This document shows positions 50,801 through 56,871 of a stretch of 64,000 nucleotides of DNA, piece by piece. The stretch covers positions 992,001-1,056,000 of the forward strand of contig NW_024037050.1 of assembly GCF_015706575.1 (NCBI RefSeq). Direction: 5' to 3'. The position numbers were made by a program, and so were the translations under genes. Positions within the stretch are counted from its first letter, which is position 1. Each line of letters starts with the position of its first letter. Under the pieces are notes generated by a model, which searched no databases, had not been told where the DNA came from, and worked only from the letters and a program-made list of their open reading frames with translations. Source of the DNA: Patiria miniata (taxonomy: Eukaryota > Echinodermata > Asteroidea > Valvatida > Asterinidae).

Positions 50801-52178
50801 AGGATTCTTCAAAAGTGCACTGGCACTGTAGCTTGGAAGCCTGAACAGGACGGTCATGGAAAAAAACTGGAAAATCCTGGAAAATCCTGGAAAATCGTGG
50901 AATTGAAAGCTTTCATGGGAAAAACAGGAGTCACAGAAATTTGGTTTCATAGACAAAAGTCATGGAAAGTTGTAATTCCAAGGAAATAGGCATGGAAAAG
51001 TCATGGAATCCTGCATAACCCACACATGATGTTGTGTAATATTATTTGCTATGGGCTCTGTGCACAAGTACCCCTTCAACGACCAGAAAAGGAGAGTTAG
51101 GGGGGGGGGACCTAGACTGGTTCCCGGTCCATCCACTGCAGATTTGGAATGATCCACAGTTATTGCGGGCGGGGACTAGTCTGGGAGACCATCGCAAGTT
51201 AAATTTGAACGTATTCACGCGCCGACGATGCCTGACGCTCACGCGAAGACGCTGTAGCTATAGCTTTGGCACATTCAGAAAGTTGTGCGTACTTCACGCA
51301 CGAACCTGTACAGTTCAGTACGCGCACGCTGTGTGTCCCACCCACAGGGCTCTCAAAAGTGGTAAAAACGCACCCTCTGTCGTTGGTGCACAGAGCACAT
51401 AGGGCAGTCTTCCAGTCTGCATTCCAGGTTACTTGACTCTCTCTTCGTGCATGTATGCTCTGTACTTGTTGCATGTTCAATAATAATTGATAATAATTTC
51501 TACATTTTAATCGCTCAAATTCCATAAGAATGTGATTCAATGCACATCACAATTATTATCCCTGTTCATCAGGAATGAGACCCTGCAGCAGCTCAAGATC
51601 CATGCAATATGGTCTCTACCTTCACAGGTACCCATTTATACTCCGATCCCTGATGGAGAGAGGCAATCGTAGTAAAGTGCCTTGCCCAAGCACACAAGCA
51701 CTATGTTCCCCGTCAGGATTTGAACCCATGTACCACGGCACACGAGTCGAACACCGTAACCACGAGTCAAACACTGTAACCATTGGACCACAGCACCCCA
51801 CAATGCACCATTGGGATGCTGTTGTGGTGCTAATAGTGAATCGTGTGTCAAACTGGAAGGTCGGAAGGTAGTGGCATCCCTTGCCTCAGTGTGATGACTG
51901 GCCAGTGTGTTGTAAATAGGCTCCCAAGATGGCAAAACAGTGCAGGGAGTGGTCACAGGAAGTCCTAATTTCGTCCAAACCTTTTGTGTTGGACATAAAA
52001 AAGCAGAAAACTCCTTAATATTCTGATATTAAAGAAAATAACCAGTTTCAGTTCTTGAATTTAATTTTGACAAAAACAATGTATCATTTTTCCTCTCCTT
52101 GGTTTTTGTGTGTGTGTGTGCATACAGGTCGTGAAAAAAGCGTCGGGTCATCTAAAAGGCCTTGGAGTAACAGTGTAG
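29758..52178 (+). CDS. RMDN1: RMDN1-like regulator of microtubule dynamics, complete
   Basis: Nine coding exons: 29758-29880, 38284-38398, 40977-41275, 44774-44863, 45918-45973, 46531-46618, 48198-48238, 50604-50737 and 52128-52178. All junctions have AG/GT and all phases close, giving 328 residues against 314 for human RMDN1. The family has tetratricopeptide-like repeats; members associate with microtubules and mitochondria, and RMDN3 tethers ER to mitochondria. The conserved core here includes EEVLWRLCRAIRDVAQ, WYAICISEVGDYEE, INPKDATCYHLMGLW, FADMAWYQRKIA and ISPGFYSKNLLMLGTTYLKM. The first 40 residues are rich in Arg, Ser and Ala with no acidic residues in the first 28, like a mitochondrial presequence. 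The FFAT region and greater length of RMDN3 are absent, so RMDN1 is preferred. Confidence 0.9.
30187..30423. mobile_element. 237 bp element with 8 bp target duplication
   Basis: Ends GGTAATCCTTACTTTTAGGA and TCCTAAAAGTAAGGATTACC are a perfect inverse pair. AGGAATTC flanks both sides (30179-30186, 30424-30431). A related end lies at 55441-55474. Superfamily uncertain: 8 bp fits hAT, and GG-starting ends are also seen in Merlin. Confidence 0.8.
30451..31171. mobile_element. Mutator-like fold-back element, 721 bp, 9 bp duplication
   Basis: ATGCTGACT flanks both sides exactly (30442-30450, 31172-31180). Ends TACTCCTAGAACT and AGTTCTAGGAGTA. The two arms are nearly identical inverses for about 350 bases each with a loop near 30803-30825 and few differences, so insertion was recent. 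A 9 bp duplication with very long inverted arms fits non-autonomous Mutator-like elements. Matching open frames on both strands are palindrome artefacts. Confidence 0.85.
31840..33370. repeat. Mosaic of inverted repeats
   Basis: Arms 32507-32662 and 32755-32915 are near-perfect inverses, sharing TTAAAATCTAATT, GTTCGTATGGGTCTT and GTGAGTACTCAACATCC. The loop carries TGGCGTTGTATACAACGCCA. That 20 bp palindrome also lies at 31925-31944. Related pieces (CACGCTGTTGTGT, TTCACGGGTCTA) recur near 32040 and 33352. A hairpin GACTCCCTCCGTAAC/AGGGAGTC lies near 31870-31911. Confidence 0.7.
33580..33768. repeat. Direct repeat, first copy, about 185 bp
   Basis: GTGACTGAAATACTGGACTA through CTGCTAAATAGCACAA. 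The second copy is at 34022-34208 with about 95% identity by eye and the same orientation. No poly-purine tract, primer site or open frame was found between them. Confidence 0.8.
34022..34208. repeat. Direct repeat, second copy
   Basis: Matches 33580-33768, including GAGCGTCCCGTTGCTAGGGG and AGATCGAAATTATTTTGTGA. About 250 bases separate the copies. Confidence 0.8.
34328..34632. mobile_element. Hairpin MITE, 305 bp
   Basis: AATAGTCAAGAGGCTAAAGG begins the left arm; the right arm ends CCTTTAACCTCTTGACTATT. Pairing continues through GGAACCAGACGAAA and TGCCTGTCATTCCAAAATCT with small gaps. Frames on both strands are mirror images. Confidence 0.8.
34995..35143. mobile_element. Hairpin element, 149 bp
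   Basis: AATCACTCTGTTTAAGACCG and its inverse CGGTCTTAAACAGAGTGATT flank a 35-base loop. Outer bases GGGAATAAATATGTGCTTTG pair imperfectly with GCAAAGCACACATTAATTCC. Confidence 0.8.
35151..35532. mobile_element. Family A GGCC-A(n) MITE, TAA duplication
   Basis: TAA at 35148-35150 and 35533-35535. Left end GGCACACACAAAAAATATTA (decayed GGCC), right end TTTTTTTTGGCC. Internal order: GGTCTCTGGTCAGACC, GCGGCGACACGGC, T tract, GTATTGTACAGACAAGG, GTGTCCTCCATAATTTGCC, GCGCTGACCAGAGACCG. Confidence 0.85.
35536..36520. other. Intron, nothing recognised
   Basis: AT-rich RMDN1 intron 1 sequence. No gene, RNA or repeat ends noticed. Confidence 0.4.
36701..37058. mobile_element. Family A GGCC-A(n) MITE, TAA duplication
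   Basis: TAA at 36698-36700 and 37059-37061; ends GGCCAAAAAAAATAAATAGG and TTTTTTTTTGGGCC. Same internal order as 35151-35532. Family H pieces lie nearby on both sides (36520-36610, 37060-37110), perhaps one older H copy split by this insertion. Confidence 0.88.
37640..37930 (-). mobile_element. Tc1/mariner-like MITE fragment, family M
   Basis: Inverse of the sequence at 46744-47150 and 53321-53545. Shares TTCTTTCAGCAAAACAAAAAC, 'agtacatRagtgatttgaat', AAGAAAGCTTATGAATTGGG and CCTAGATTTTGAAAGTG. The TA-flanked end is not preserved. Confidence 0.7.
38047..38125 (-). repeat. tRNA-like sequence, minus strand
   Basis: On the minus strand TAGCTCAGTTGGTAGAG forms an A box and GTTCGAAGATTCAAATC overlaps a B box, but the arms do not close into a standard tRNA. 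Probably a SINE head or tRNA pseudogene. Confidence 0.55.
38284..38398 (+). CDS. RMDN1: RMDN1 second coding exon
   Basis: Open for 38 codons from acceptor tctacag to donor ccag/gtaggt; reads HSQLLPQSSRARRLRFGTFI, then TTSLIASRGIGFWSSSQP. The basic patch followed by a mildly hydrophobic stretch parallels the FKRGLLLSALSYLGF region of human RMDN1. The last base joins AT of the next exon to make Asp, in phase. Confidence 0.75.
38455..38600. repeat. Family I repeat, empty site for family E
   Basis: GGGCTCTCAACCAATAGGAA and GGTAAACTGTC match the two flanks of the family E copy at 45576-45823 without the insert. AT at 38533-38534 marks the unfilled target. Confidence 0.75.
39330..39789 (-). mobile_element. 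LINE reverse-transcriptase fragment, 3' part
   Basis: The minus strand encodes pieces typical of the C-terminal part of a non-LTR reverse transcriptase: ANRTLGFVRKNVYACPKHIK, LVRPIL, KLIDQLEAIQNRAARFVT, and a downstream piece DLNWEDLQQRRKVGRLTNF. The order matches Jockey/CR1-type LINE proteins. The frame is broken in places. A family A MITE splits it from 40176-40265. Confidence 0.8.
39790..40172. mobile_element. Family A GGCC-A(n) MITE inserted in a LINE, TTA duplication
   Basis: TTA at 39787-39789 and 40173-40175; ends GGCCAAAAAAAAAAATAAGT and TTTTTTGTTTTGGGCC. Internal order is the inverse of the 35151 copy. LINE coding sequence continues on both sides, so the MITE is younger. Confidence 0.9.
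40176..40265 (-). mobile_element. LINE reverse-transcriptase fragment, upstream part
   Basis: The minus strand encodes ISHDMFWNSHIDRISGKA, the segment that precedes NRTLGF in LINE reverse transcriptases. It reads straight on to the piece at 39330-39789 once the MITE is set aside. Confidence 0.75.
40443..40806. mobile_element. hAT-like ends around a reverse-transcriptase-like tail
   Basis: Starts CAGGCATGAGATT, ends AATCTCATCCC, with GTGACA on both sides (40437-40442, 40809-40814). Inside, the + strand frame 40492-40794 reads DISIRKAKAWKALNDIRKIW and DTGVETPGELATLMGDRREW, phrases of the kind seen near the C-terminus of LINE proteins. A captured or inserted LINE fragment is likely. Confidence 0.55.
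40977..41275 (+). CDS. RMDN1: RMDN1 third coding exon, start of TPR-like core
   Basis: Encodes DTKDSTMADDKDPKSLSDAE and on to CLEINDKNFASHK. VEEADRLYNEHQPLELHAFL and EEVLWRLCRAIRDVAQ match the family core. The internal ATG at 40994 has a good context but is probably not the start, because the exon continues upstream in frame to an acceptor (gctcag). Donor AAG/gtaaat is copied in a minisatellite just downstream. Confidence 0.93.
41269..41451 (+). repeat. Minisatellite containing copies of the RMDN1 splice donor
   Basis: Units of about 28 bases start GCATRAGG at 41269 (the true exon end), 41346, 41372, 41400 and 41429, with TGACCTCAAGTTNATTT following. The unit at 41400 matches the first 19 bases of the exon/intron junction, GCATAAGGTAAATGACCTC, exactly. 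Confidence 0.8.
41452..42330. other. Intron, nothing firm
   Basis: A block near 42090-42170 with GAATATTCAAATATTC and ATGCACAGCC resembles an end of the hAT-like element at 2712. No gene seen. Confidence 0.4.
42331..42687. mobile_element. MITE with ends GACATAYAGATCCTTGTCAT
   Basis: CAGATCCTTGTCATTTGAT on the left is answered by ATCAAATGACAAGGATCTAT on the right; only the ends pair. Target duplication unclear. Immediately followed by another hairpin. Confidence 0.7.
42693..42856. mobile_element. Hairpin MITE, 164 bp
   Basis: ACAAATATTGAGTGGC begins, GCCACTCAATATTTGT ends. Inner GGGAGGAATATTATC and GGTAAAATCTGGACTTTTCC also pair, leaving a loop of about 20 bases. Confidence 0.82.
43013..44552. 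mobile_element. Family C GGCC-A(n) element with an inserted element
   Basis: Ends GGCCAAAAAAAAAAAAACCA and CCATTTGGCC, TTA on the right; the left flank has decayed. CGTTTGGCGTCC, CTTCCTTTTTGGAGGCC and GCTGGTATGTCATTTCCTGA match the inverse of 58594-58934. The extra 1.2 kb is the insert at 43209-44410. Confidence 0.8.
43209..44410. mobile_element. TA-flanked element with CCNTAATTNTCGG ends, nested
   Basis: TA flanks at 43207-43208 and 44411-44412. Left end CCTTAATTTTCGGGATATAA, right end ATTCCGACAATTACGG; both subtermini repeat GCGGCTTATA/GCTTATAC words. TA suggests a Tc1/mariner relative, but the family is not assigned. A plus-strand frame at 43889-44203 has no domain. Confidence 0.7.
44774..44863 (+). 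CDS. RMDN1: RMDN1 fourth coding exon
   Basis: WYAICISEVGDYEETKKKVA then NAYIIRDHFQ, 30 codons, phase 0 at both ends. Human RMDN1 has WYAICLSDVGDYEGIKAKIANAYIIKEHF in the same place. Confidence 0.95.
44864..45575. other. Intron with a possible pogo-like end
   Basis: Near 45065-45160 words such as CCCCTATAACGAAC and ATAGCGATCGTTCGGTATAG resemble ends of pogo/Tigger elements, without a second end. Family I sequence begins near 45500. Confidence 0.35.
45576..45823 (+). mobile_element. Family E MITE, copy 4, inserted in family I
   Basis: Starts CCGCTCCGTTCAC, ends GCGCACGGAGCTC, AT on both sides (45574-45575, 45824-45825). Its length of 248 bases equals copy 5. The unfilled family I site at 38518-38545 proves the insertion limits. 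Confidence 0.85.
45918..45973 (+). CDS. RMDN1: RMDN1 fifth coding exon
   Basis: KAIDINPKDATCYHLMGL plus two bases of Trp; acceptor tttgcag, donor tg/gtgagt. Matches KAIELNPKDATSIHLMGIW. Confidence 0.95.
45974..46530. other. Intron, nothing recognised
   Basis: The phrase TGTCAGTTC recurs near 46291, 46352 and 46428 beside words such as GAAACC and ATGGTGCCGATGACG; part of it mirrors CATCGGCACCACGAACTGAC near 45999, so a decayed inverted element may span 45980-46450. Confidence 0.4.
46531..46618 (+). CDS. RMDN1: RMDN1 sixth coding exon
   Basis: CFTFADMAWYQRKIAAVVFG followed by SPPTSTYQE. Acceptor gcctctgcag, donor gag/gtaaat. Matches CYTFAEMPWYQRRIAKMLFATPPSSTYE in order. Confidence 0.94.
46744..47150 (+). 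mobile_element. Tc1/mariner-like MITE, family M
   Basis: TA then CAGGGCGAGTAAAAAAA, followed by GTAGCACTTTCAAAATCTAG, AAGCCCAATCA and AGTACAAGAATC, the last three repeated near 46923-46990 as a partial internal duplication. The far end is unclear. Relatives at 37640 and 53321. Confidence 0.7.
47551..47688 (+). repeat. Minisatellite, 21 bp x about 6.5
   Basis: Unit CATGGCGGGTGCCTCAGAAAG repeated almost without change. Since 21 is a multiple of three, all frames stay open and produce long but spurious repeat proteins on both strands. It sits in an RMDN1 intron. Confidence 0.95.
48198..48238 (+). CDS. RMDN1: RMDN1 seventh coding exon, 41 bp
   Basis: ALDNFKKAEE... within a short exon between cccgcag and the donor a/gtgagt. 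Matches ALGYFHRAEQ. Ends one base into the Ile codon completed by the next exon. Confidence 0.9.
48342..49352. mobile_element. Family B GGCC-A(n) element with a relative nested inside
   Basis: TTA at 48339-48341 and 49353-49355. Left end GGCCAAAAAAAAAAGCTCCG, right end TTTTTTTTGGTGGCC. A second GGC-A(n) element occupies 48809-49172 and interrupts it; the copy at 52216 lacks that insert. Contains CGCGCGCGTCGCCGTAGCC, TGTAAGATGATGTCTCAAAA and CTCCCATATATTTTG. Confidence 0.85.
48809..49172. mobile_element. Inner family B-like MITE, nested
   Basis: Left end GGCAAAAAAAAAAAGTCTCC, right end CTTTTTGTTTTGGGGCC, flanked by ATA (48806-48808) and TTA (49173-49175). The uninterrupted sequence at 52712-52730 reads CTCAAGCCTTATGGCATTAC, fixing the target as TTA. 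Confidence 0.85.
49353..50133. other. Intron with one short hairpin
   Basis: Near 49864-49912 GGCAATGGCATGGCGTTCAG pairs with the following inverse. Otherwise nothing recognised. Confidence 0.4.
50134..50555. mobile_element. pogo/Tigger-like MITE, 422 bp, TA duplication
   Basis: TA at 50132-50133 and 50556-50557. Left CAGTGAACTCCGGCTAAGAC, right CTTGACTGGAGTTTACTG. CAGT ends with TA targets and words like CGGGACC are typical of pogo-related elements. Confidence 0.8.
50604..50737 (+). CDS. RMDN1: RMDN1 eighth coding exon
   Basis: ISPGFYSKNLLMLGTTYLKM then GNKEDAITFLTKAKEYDVKK DEDKE. Acceptor ttatcag (the nearby cag four bases on would break phase). Last TPR-like helix pair. Confidence 0.93.
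51053..51398 (+). mobile_element. Family E MITE, copy 3, longer
   Basis: Starts GGGCTCTGTGCACAAGTACC, ends GGTGCACAGAGCAC, AT on both sides (51051-51052, 51399-51400). About 100 bases longer than copies 4 and 5, carrying an extra G-rich and GGTTCCCGGTCC-containing block. Confidence 0.75.
51575..51800 (-). repeat. tRNA-derived SINE, minus strand
   Basis: Minus strand carries GGTGCTGTGGTCCAATGGTT (A-box region) and GGGTTCAAATCC (B box, 51716-51727 inverse), then the body GGCAAGGCACTTTACTACG. Same family as 8015. Confidence 0.75.
52128..52178 (+). CDS. RMDN1: RMDN1 last coding exon and stop
   Basis: VVKKASGHLKGLGVTV then TAG; acceptor catacag after a GT repeat. A family B transposon begins 38 bases after the stop. 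Confidence 0.9.
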   Translation, partial: VVKKASGHLKGLGVTV

Positions 52179-52215
52179 GCCAGCAATTGAAGGAAATATG
52201 ACAATATCTTTAGAA

Positions 52216-52904
52216 GGCAATAAAAAAGTCTCCGGTTTCTGGTCTCCGCGCGCATCGCCGTAGCCATGCGTGTCGGCAATTTTTTGTTTTGAAATGTTCA
52301 ATGTAAGATGATGTCTCAAAACTGCAAAACTCACTGGTTTGACTGGAATCCTGTTGCTGCACAATTTTAAAATGTTTTAGATGGGGTTATATATGGGAGC
52401 CTCTCTGGGCTCCCATATATTTTGTACTAAATTTAGTCGGGCACCATTTGCAGACAGTGTTGTAATTTGGTAATTGTGTGTCTGGAAGCCAGACTGTGGG
52501 AGCAATGGTCGTGTATCTGGAACCTGTAAACGTTTTTCAATTAGAGCAATATATAAGGGAGCAGACTAATAACCAGCCTGGCAGCACATGCATGATGTTG
52601 ATGTCGCTGTATGGGTTTGACGTTACCGTTTCGTCTGATTTTGATCTTGACTATCCTAATTTCCCGAAGAATGTTCGTGTCAGTGGAGATCGTAAGTGGG
52701 TACAGAATTCTCAAGCCTTATGGCATTACTGAGGTCACCTCAAGCTCCACTCTGAAAGATATTTTGAAAGTTTTAAGGGGATCAAAGCGTTTTAAGGGGA
52801 TCGAATCTGCAACATCAGCCGACTTTTGAAGAAATAAAAAAACACGTCACCACACCACTCTTGGGGCAAGCTCCATACCAGAAACCAGAGACTTTTTTTT
52901 TGCA
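52216..52904. mobile_element. Family B element without the nested insert
   Basis: Left GGCAATAAAAAAGTCTCCGG, right CCAGAGACTTTTTTTTTGC. Collinear with 48342-49352 apart from the insert. Carries an 84-residue frame at 52478-52732 containing YPNFPKNVRVSGDRKWVQNS; the other copy shows decayed traces of it (PGSTGTMSMSLYG). It starts 38 bases after the RMDN1 stop. Confidence 0.8.
52219..52224 (+). terminator. Candidate RMDN1 polyadenylation signal inside a MITE end
   Basis: AATAAA formed by the terminal GGCAATAAAAAAG of the family B element, 41 bases after the stop codon. An alternative AATAAA is at 54736-54741. Confidence 0.4.
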
Positions 52905-53320
52905 TCATATAATTATATCTTATGTAATTGGGTTTTTTTGTGTACCTAACACACACAGCAATATTGCTGAAATGTTTTTCAGAAAATGACCAATACAAGT
53001 TTTTGGGGGTAAAAAAAACTTTCTGAAATTCTAGCAGCCATTTCTCTTCAAAGAGAGCCTTGTGATTATCCATTATTTAGAAAATGTTATTCTTGCATCG
53101 TTCTAGATATCATTGTCACTAAACATAGATTGATTGCATTCAGCAGCCATCTTGGAGGTGTGCTTTGTTATGTTAATTCATTAACAATGAATGCACAAGA
53201 AGTCTACTCATGCGTATTCCTGTTGAACAAAAGCACACACCTCAAAGATGACCGCAGTGCAAACAATCTATTGATATTAGGAATGTTGACAATAAGAGTT
53301 TTGTGTACTTGGGCAAAGTA

Positions 53321-53545
53321 CAGGGTGAGTCAAAAAAGCGCAACCCAAATGTCGGGACTATTGTGTTAGTGAAGTTCTGCAAGTAGCACTTTGAAAATCT
53401 AGGATACGAAAGCCCAATTCATAAGCTTTCTTTTAGTACAAGAATCATTCAAATCACTCATGTACTTTTCAAGTTACGGAATTTTAAACACAACCATCGT
53501 TTTAAAGTTCAGTCCACGGACCTGTGCTTTGCGTCTGGAAAAATG
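53321..53545 (+). mobile_element. Tc1/mariner-like MITE, family M, one end
   Basis: TA then CAGGGTGAGTCAAAAAAGCG, followed by GTAGCACTTTGAAAATCTAG, AAGCCCAATTCATAAGC and CAAGAATCATTCAAATCACT. No opposite end was found. Confidence 0.7.
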
Positions 53546-53623
53546 AAGATTTATTTTCCAGTTTTCTCAAAAGGCATATCTACTGAGCTGAAACCACGGT
53601 TTGGAACATTCTTTTGATTTTAA

Positions 53624-54008
53624 CCCTAAAGGGCCTGGTTATTTTGACCATCTCTCAGCCGGGGGGGGGGGGGGGGATCCCCTAAGATCTTGGCCATCGA
53701 GTGATGAAAAATTATGAAACTCGGTGCATGCATAGAACAACTCAAATTACATACCCAAGAAATTTCATGACTACAGGTCAAAGGGTTTTGGAATTATGGC
53801 TAATTAATTATTCATATGCACGAATGGTAATTCTGCTTTGTGTACACTACATATAGTTTCCACGGCGTGTAGCGTAGCGCCGAATTTTTTAAATGTTTTT
53901 ATTATCAAAAGATGCGCAAGGCCCGAGGCTAAAAAGTCAGAACAGCTTGGACTATCGCGTAGAAAGTTGAGGGGGGTTGCCCCCCCCCCCCCCCCGGCCC
54001 CTTTACGG
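53624..54008. mobile_element. TTAA-flanked, piggyBac-like MITE
   Basis: TTAA at 53620-53623 and 54009-54012. Ends CCCTAAAGGGCC and GGCCCCTTTACGG, starting CC(C/G) as piggyBac ends do. G and C runs near both ends could pair. No transposase. Confidence 0.65.
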
Positions 54009-55440
54009 TTAAGTGGTGATATTATTAAAAACAAATAAAATGCAGGAACATCAAAATGATCCAGTTTTGCTTTCCTTTTAAAGATGTTGAACCATGGACA
54101 TTGTTCCAAATTGTTTTGAATAATAATTTGTTTTGAATAATAATAAAAATAAAAGTTTTTTGGTAAATTTTTGGGAACTACAAACATTATGTGTGAAGTA
54201 TTTGACACAGTGGTGAGAAATATAGTTGCAAGCATCTGGTGATCTGTTGTATATAATTCTAAGCGCAATTACACTTTTTTTAAACCTTTGCAGGGATTAT
54301 AAGGATGTGTTTTCTAGGGTGTTGGTTGGTCGATATTTGAGGGGGGGGGAGAGTAGGTTTATGGGTTTGTTGGATGGGCCAGTGTCTGTCATTTAAATCT
54401 TATGTGAATATTGTATGCAAAGCAATGCACAGATGTTGATGGTCGTTAAAGTTTGTTAATAATTAAGTTGTAAAGAATAGTTTTTGTCAGGACAGAATTC
54501 CATACTGGGCCACCACCCATATTCCTTAATATGACCTGAAAAATACCCAAAGTTGTAAATCTGATGAAGAAACACTATTTAAGGAGTACACAAATTCTTT
54601 TATAATACTTCCAACTTTTTCGGTCATGGCCCATAGACTTCGTGCAGTAGGTCTGAGTGGTGGCCCAGTATGGAATTCTTTCCGTTTTGGAAAACTGAAC
54701 TGAAAGGAATCCTCAATAGACCGGAGTTTTCACTGAATAAAGTTTGTCATTGACCACCAAATGGTTTGAAGCTTGTTTTCCTACTGTCTTTGTGGAGAAT
54801 ACAAGTTAGTTGTGAATGGGAGTGTGCATGCATGCTCGCGTCTCACATTTCCACTTTTGATGGCAAATACTACAAACTTTTGTTGACTGGCGTGAGAGCA
54901 AAATGTGTCTCGGTTTTATAAGATGTTAGAATCAAAAAGAGAGGTTCCCCCACCCCCGCTTTTTAAAGTGGAGGATATTATTGTTTGTTCCCCCCCCCCC
55001 CCCCCACTCTTTCCGTCCCCGAATAAAAGTTGCAGCCTACGTTTGATTCTATACTCAGAATAGCCAATTCAATGACTCCAAACTCAAAAATTATGTTTAA
55101 ATGATGATCTTTTCCTCAAAAAATTGATTTAAGTGGTCGAAATTGCCTTCGGTTGCGCCATAGAGCGTCTAGACGCCAACTTTTTCTGGGCCCTAGGGAA
55201 ATCCCCAGGCCAGTCGAGTAGGCCGGTCTAATAATTGTTGTGCCGTTAGAGGGCGCACTATCGATCACCAGCTAGCTATTTAATATTTTTGGTCCGGCGC
55301 GCCAGCTAGCGTACGACATGTGCGACGAGTGTGGGACTTCTGCTCGATCGGAAATATCTCAAGTAAGTTACTAATATAAAACTAATATTTACAGATTCTT
55401 CGTGGCCTGTATTCTGTTGACAAAACTTATCTGAAATTAT
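54009..55440. other. Intergenic, nothing firm
   Basis: An AATAAA at 54736 could serve RMDN1. The phrase CAGAATTCCATACTGGGCCA near 54492 recurs inverted near 54660 (TGGCCCAGTATGGAATTC), so a decayed hairpin may span about 54490-54680. C run at 54992-55005. Confidence 0.45.
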
Positions 55441-55488
55441 GGTAATCCTTACCTTCAGGACCCCGTTCCTATATCATGTATTATTAGC

Positions 55489-56217
55489 TTAAGTAACTCC
55501 AGCTGACATGTTCGCTCATATTCATTCAGTAGTCCGAGTAACTTCCTACTTATATAGCCCCTATTTACTGGACTGCCTCCGTAAACATAGGCGCCTAGGC
55601 CACACATCCACATGTACAAAAACGTGTCGCACTTTTGATTTTCACATTTAGGCTTAGTTTGTAGGATTTTTTTTGCTTTAGAAGCATACTCACCCTCTTT
55701 ATAGGCTAATCAGAAAGTGCTGCCCTTTTCAGATGTCTAATTTTTGTGAAATTTCATGTTGAAATTTTGATATGCAAACGTGTAAAAATGAATCTGGAAA
55801 TTTCACGAAAAATATACATGTGGATGTGTGGCCTATGTTTACGGAGGCAGTCCAGTAAATAGGCCACATTTATGGGGCTACTTCCTACTAACCTGCTAAC
55901 TGGGTCACTAGAACTCCTTTTTTTGACATTTGGGATGTTGGTGTGTCGTACTAGTACGACAGACCATGGAGGAATGGACAGACCAACATCCCAAATGTCA
56001 AAAAAAGAGTTCTAGCGACCCAGTTAGTGGGACTAACTTGGACCCAACTTATCGCCTTTTTAACAGTCATGACAGTCGGACATGGTCTGGCGATATCGCC
56101 AGACCATGTCCGACTGTTAAAAAGGCGATAAGTTGGGTCCAAGTTACTCGGACTATTCATTCATACGCTACATGTGAATGAATATGAGCATGTCAGTTGG
56201 AGTTACTCAAGCTAATC
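55489..56217. mobile_element. Palindrome containing three separate hairpins
   Basis: Outer arms TAGCTTAAGTAACTCCAGCT / GTTGGAGTTACTCAAGCTA and GTCCGAGTAACTT / AAGTTACTCGGAC. Between them are hairpins 55568-55858 (GGACTGCCTCCGTAAACATA and inverse), 55898-56014 (GACATTTGGGATGTTGGT and inverse) and 56034-56144 (AACTTGGACCCAACTTATCG and inverse, perfect centre GGCGATATCGCC). Target duplications not resolved. Confidence 0.75.
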
Positions 56218-56871
56218 ATGTAATGATTTATATAAGGTTAAAAGACTCACCAAAACAGCTGGGGGGGGGGGGGAGGGGAGATTGTGTGTTGCTGAACTAT
56301 AAAATGGATTTGTTTGTGGTGTCCCGAGTGAATTGAGTTGTAAAACAAACTTGTATTTGAAAGGTGTGCCAAAGAGCAAATTGTATAGAATGAAAGCTGG
56401 TTGCGAAGGCTTTGCATCCAGCATTGTAAGCAATTAATACGATTACATAGTGACACTACAAACAGAGCAAGAATCGGAAGGTATCGACCAATGGAAGCTG
56501 AGGGAAAGGGTGATATTTATTCATTATCTGTAATAACTTGTGAAGGAGGCGATAGTACAAATTTCGACTGCACACCATAATTATTTGGATAAAAACTTAA
56601 ATACTTCTAGAATAAGTAGAAGGCTTGAAAAGATTGAAAAATATTGCAAAAACCAGTGTTACACTTACAGCTTTGAAAAATGGACGCACCAAAGACTATT
56701 TTTCCAAATTCAAAGACAAATACTGAACATACCAAAATGATTTTTAGCGCATGCTTGCATCATTATGGGAAACAAGCCCCAACAGTTGCATTTTAGAAAT
56801 CGGCCTTTGCAACCACGTGGCTGCTAGTACCATTGATAATTTTTTTATATACATTGTATGAACTAGCTTAA

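Larger units (their letters stand above)
50845..51980. mobile_element. hAT-like family G, copy 3, with two insertions
   Basis: GGTCATGGAAAA and TCATGGAATCCTGC near 50850-51010, then ATAGGCTCCCAAGAT near 51914, match copies 1 and 2. The family E copy at 51053-51398 and the SINE at 51575-51800 lie inside. The left CAGGG end is missing. Confidence 0.65.

Noticed and set aside
53804-54268. 154-residue minus-strand frame
   Set aside because: It crosses the boundary of the TTAA element and contains a Gly run from the C homopolymer; no domain.
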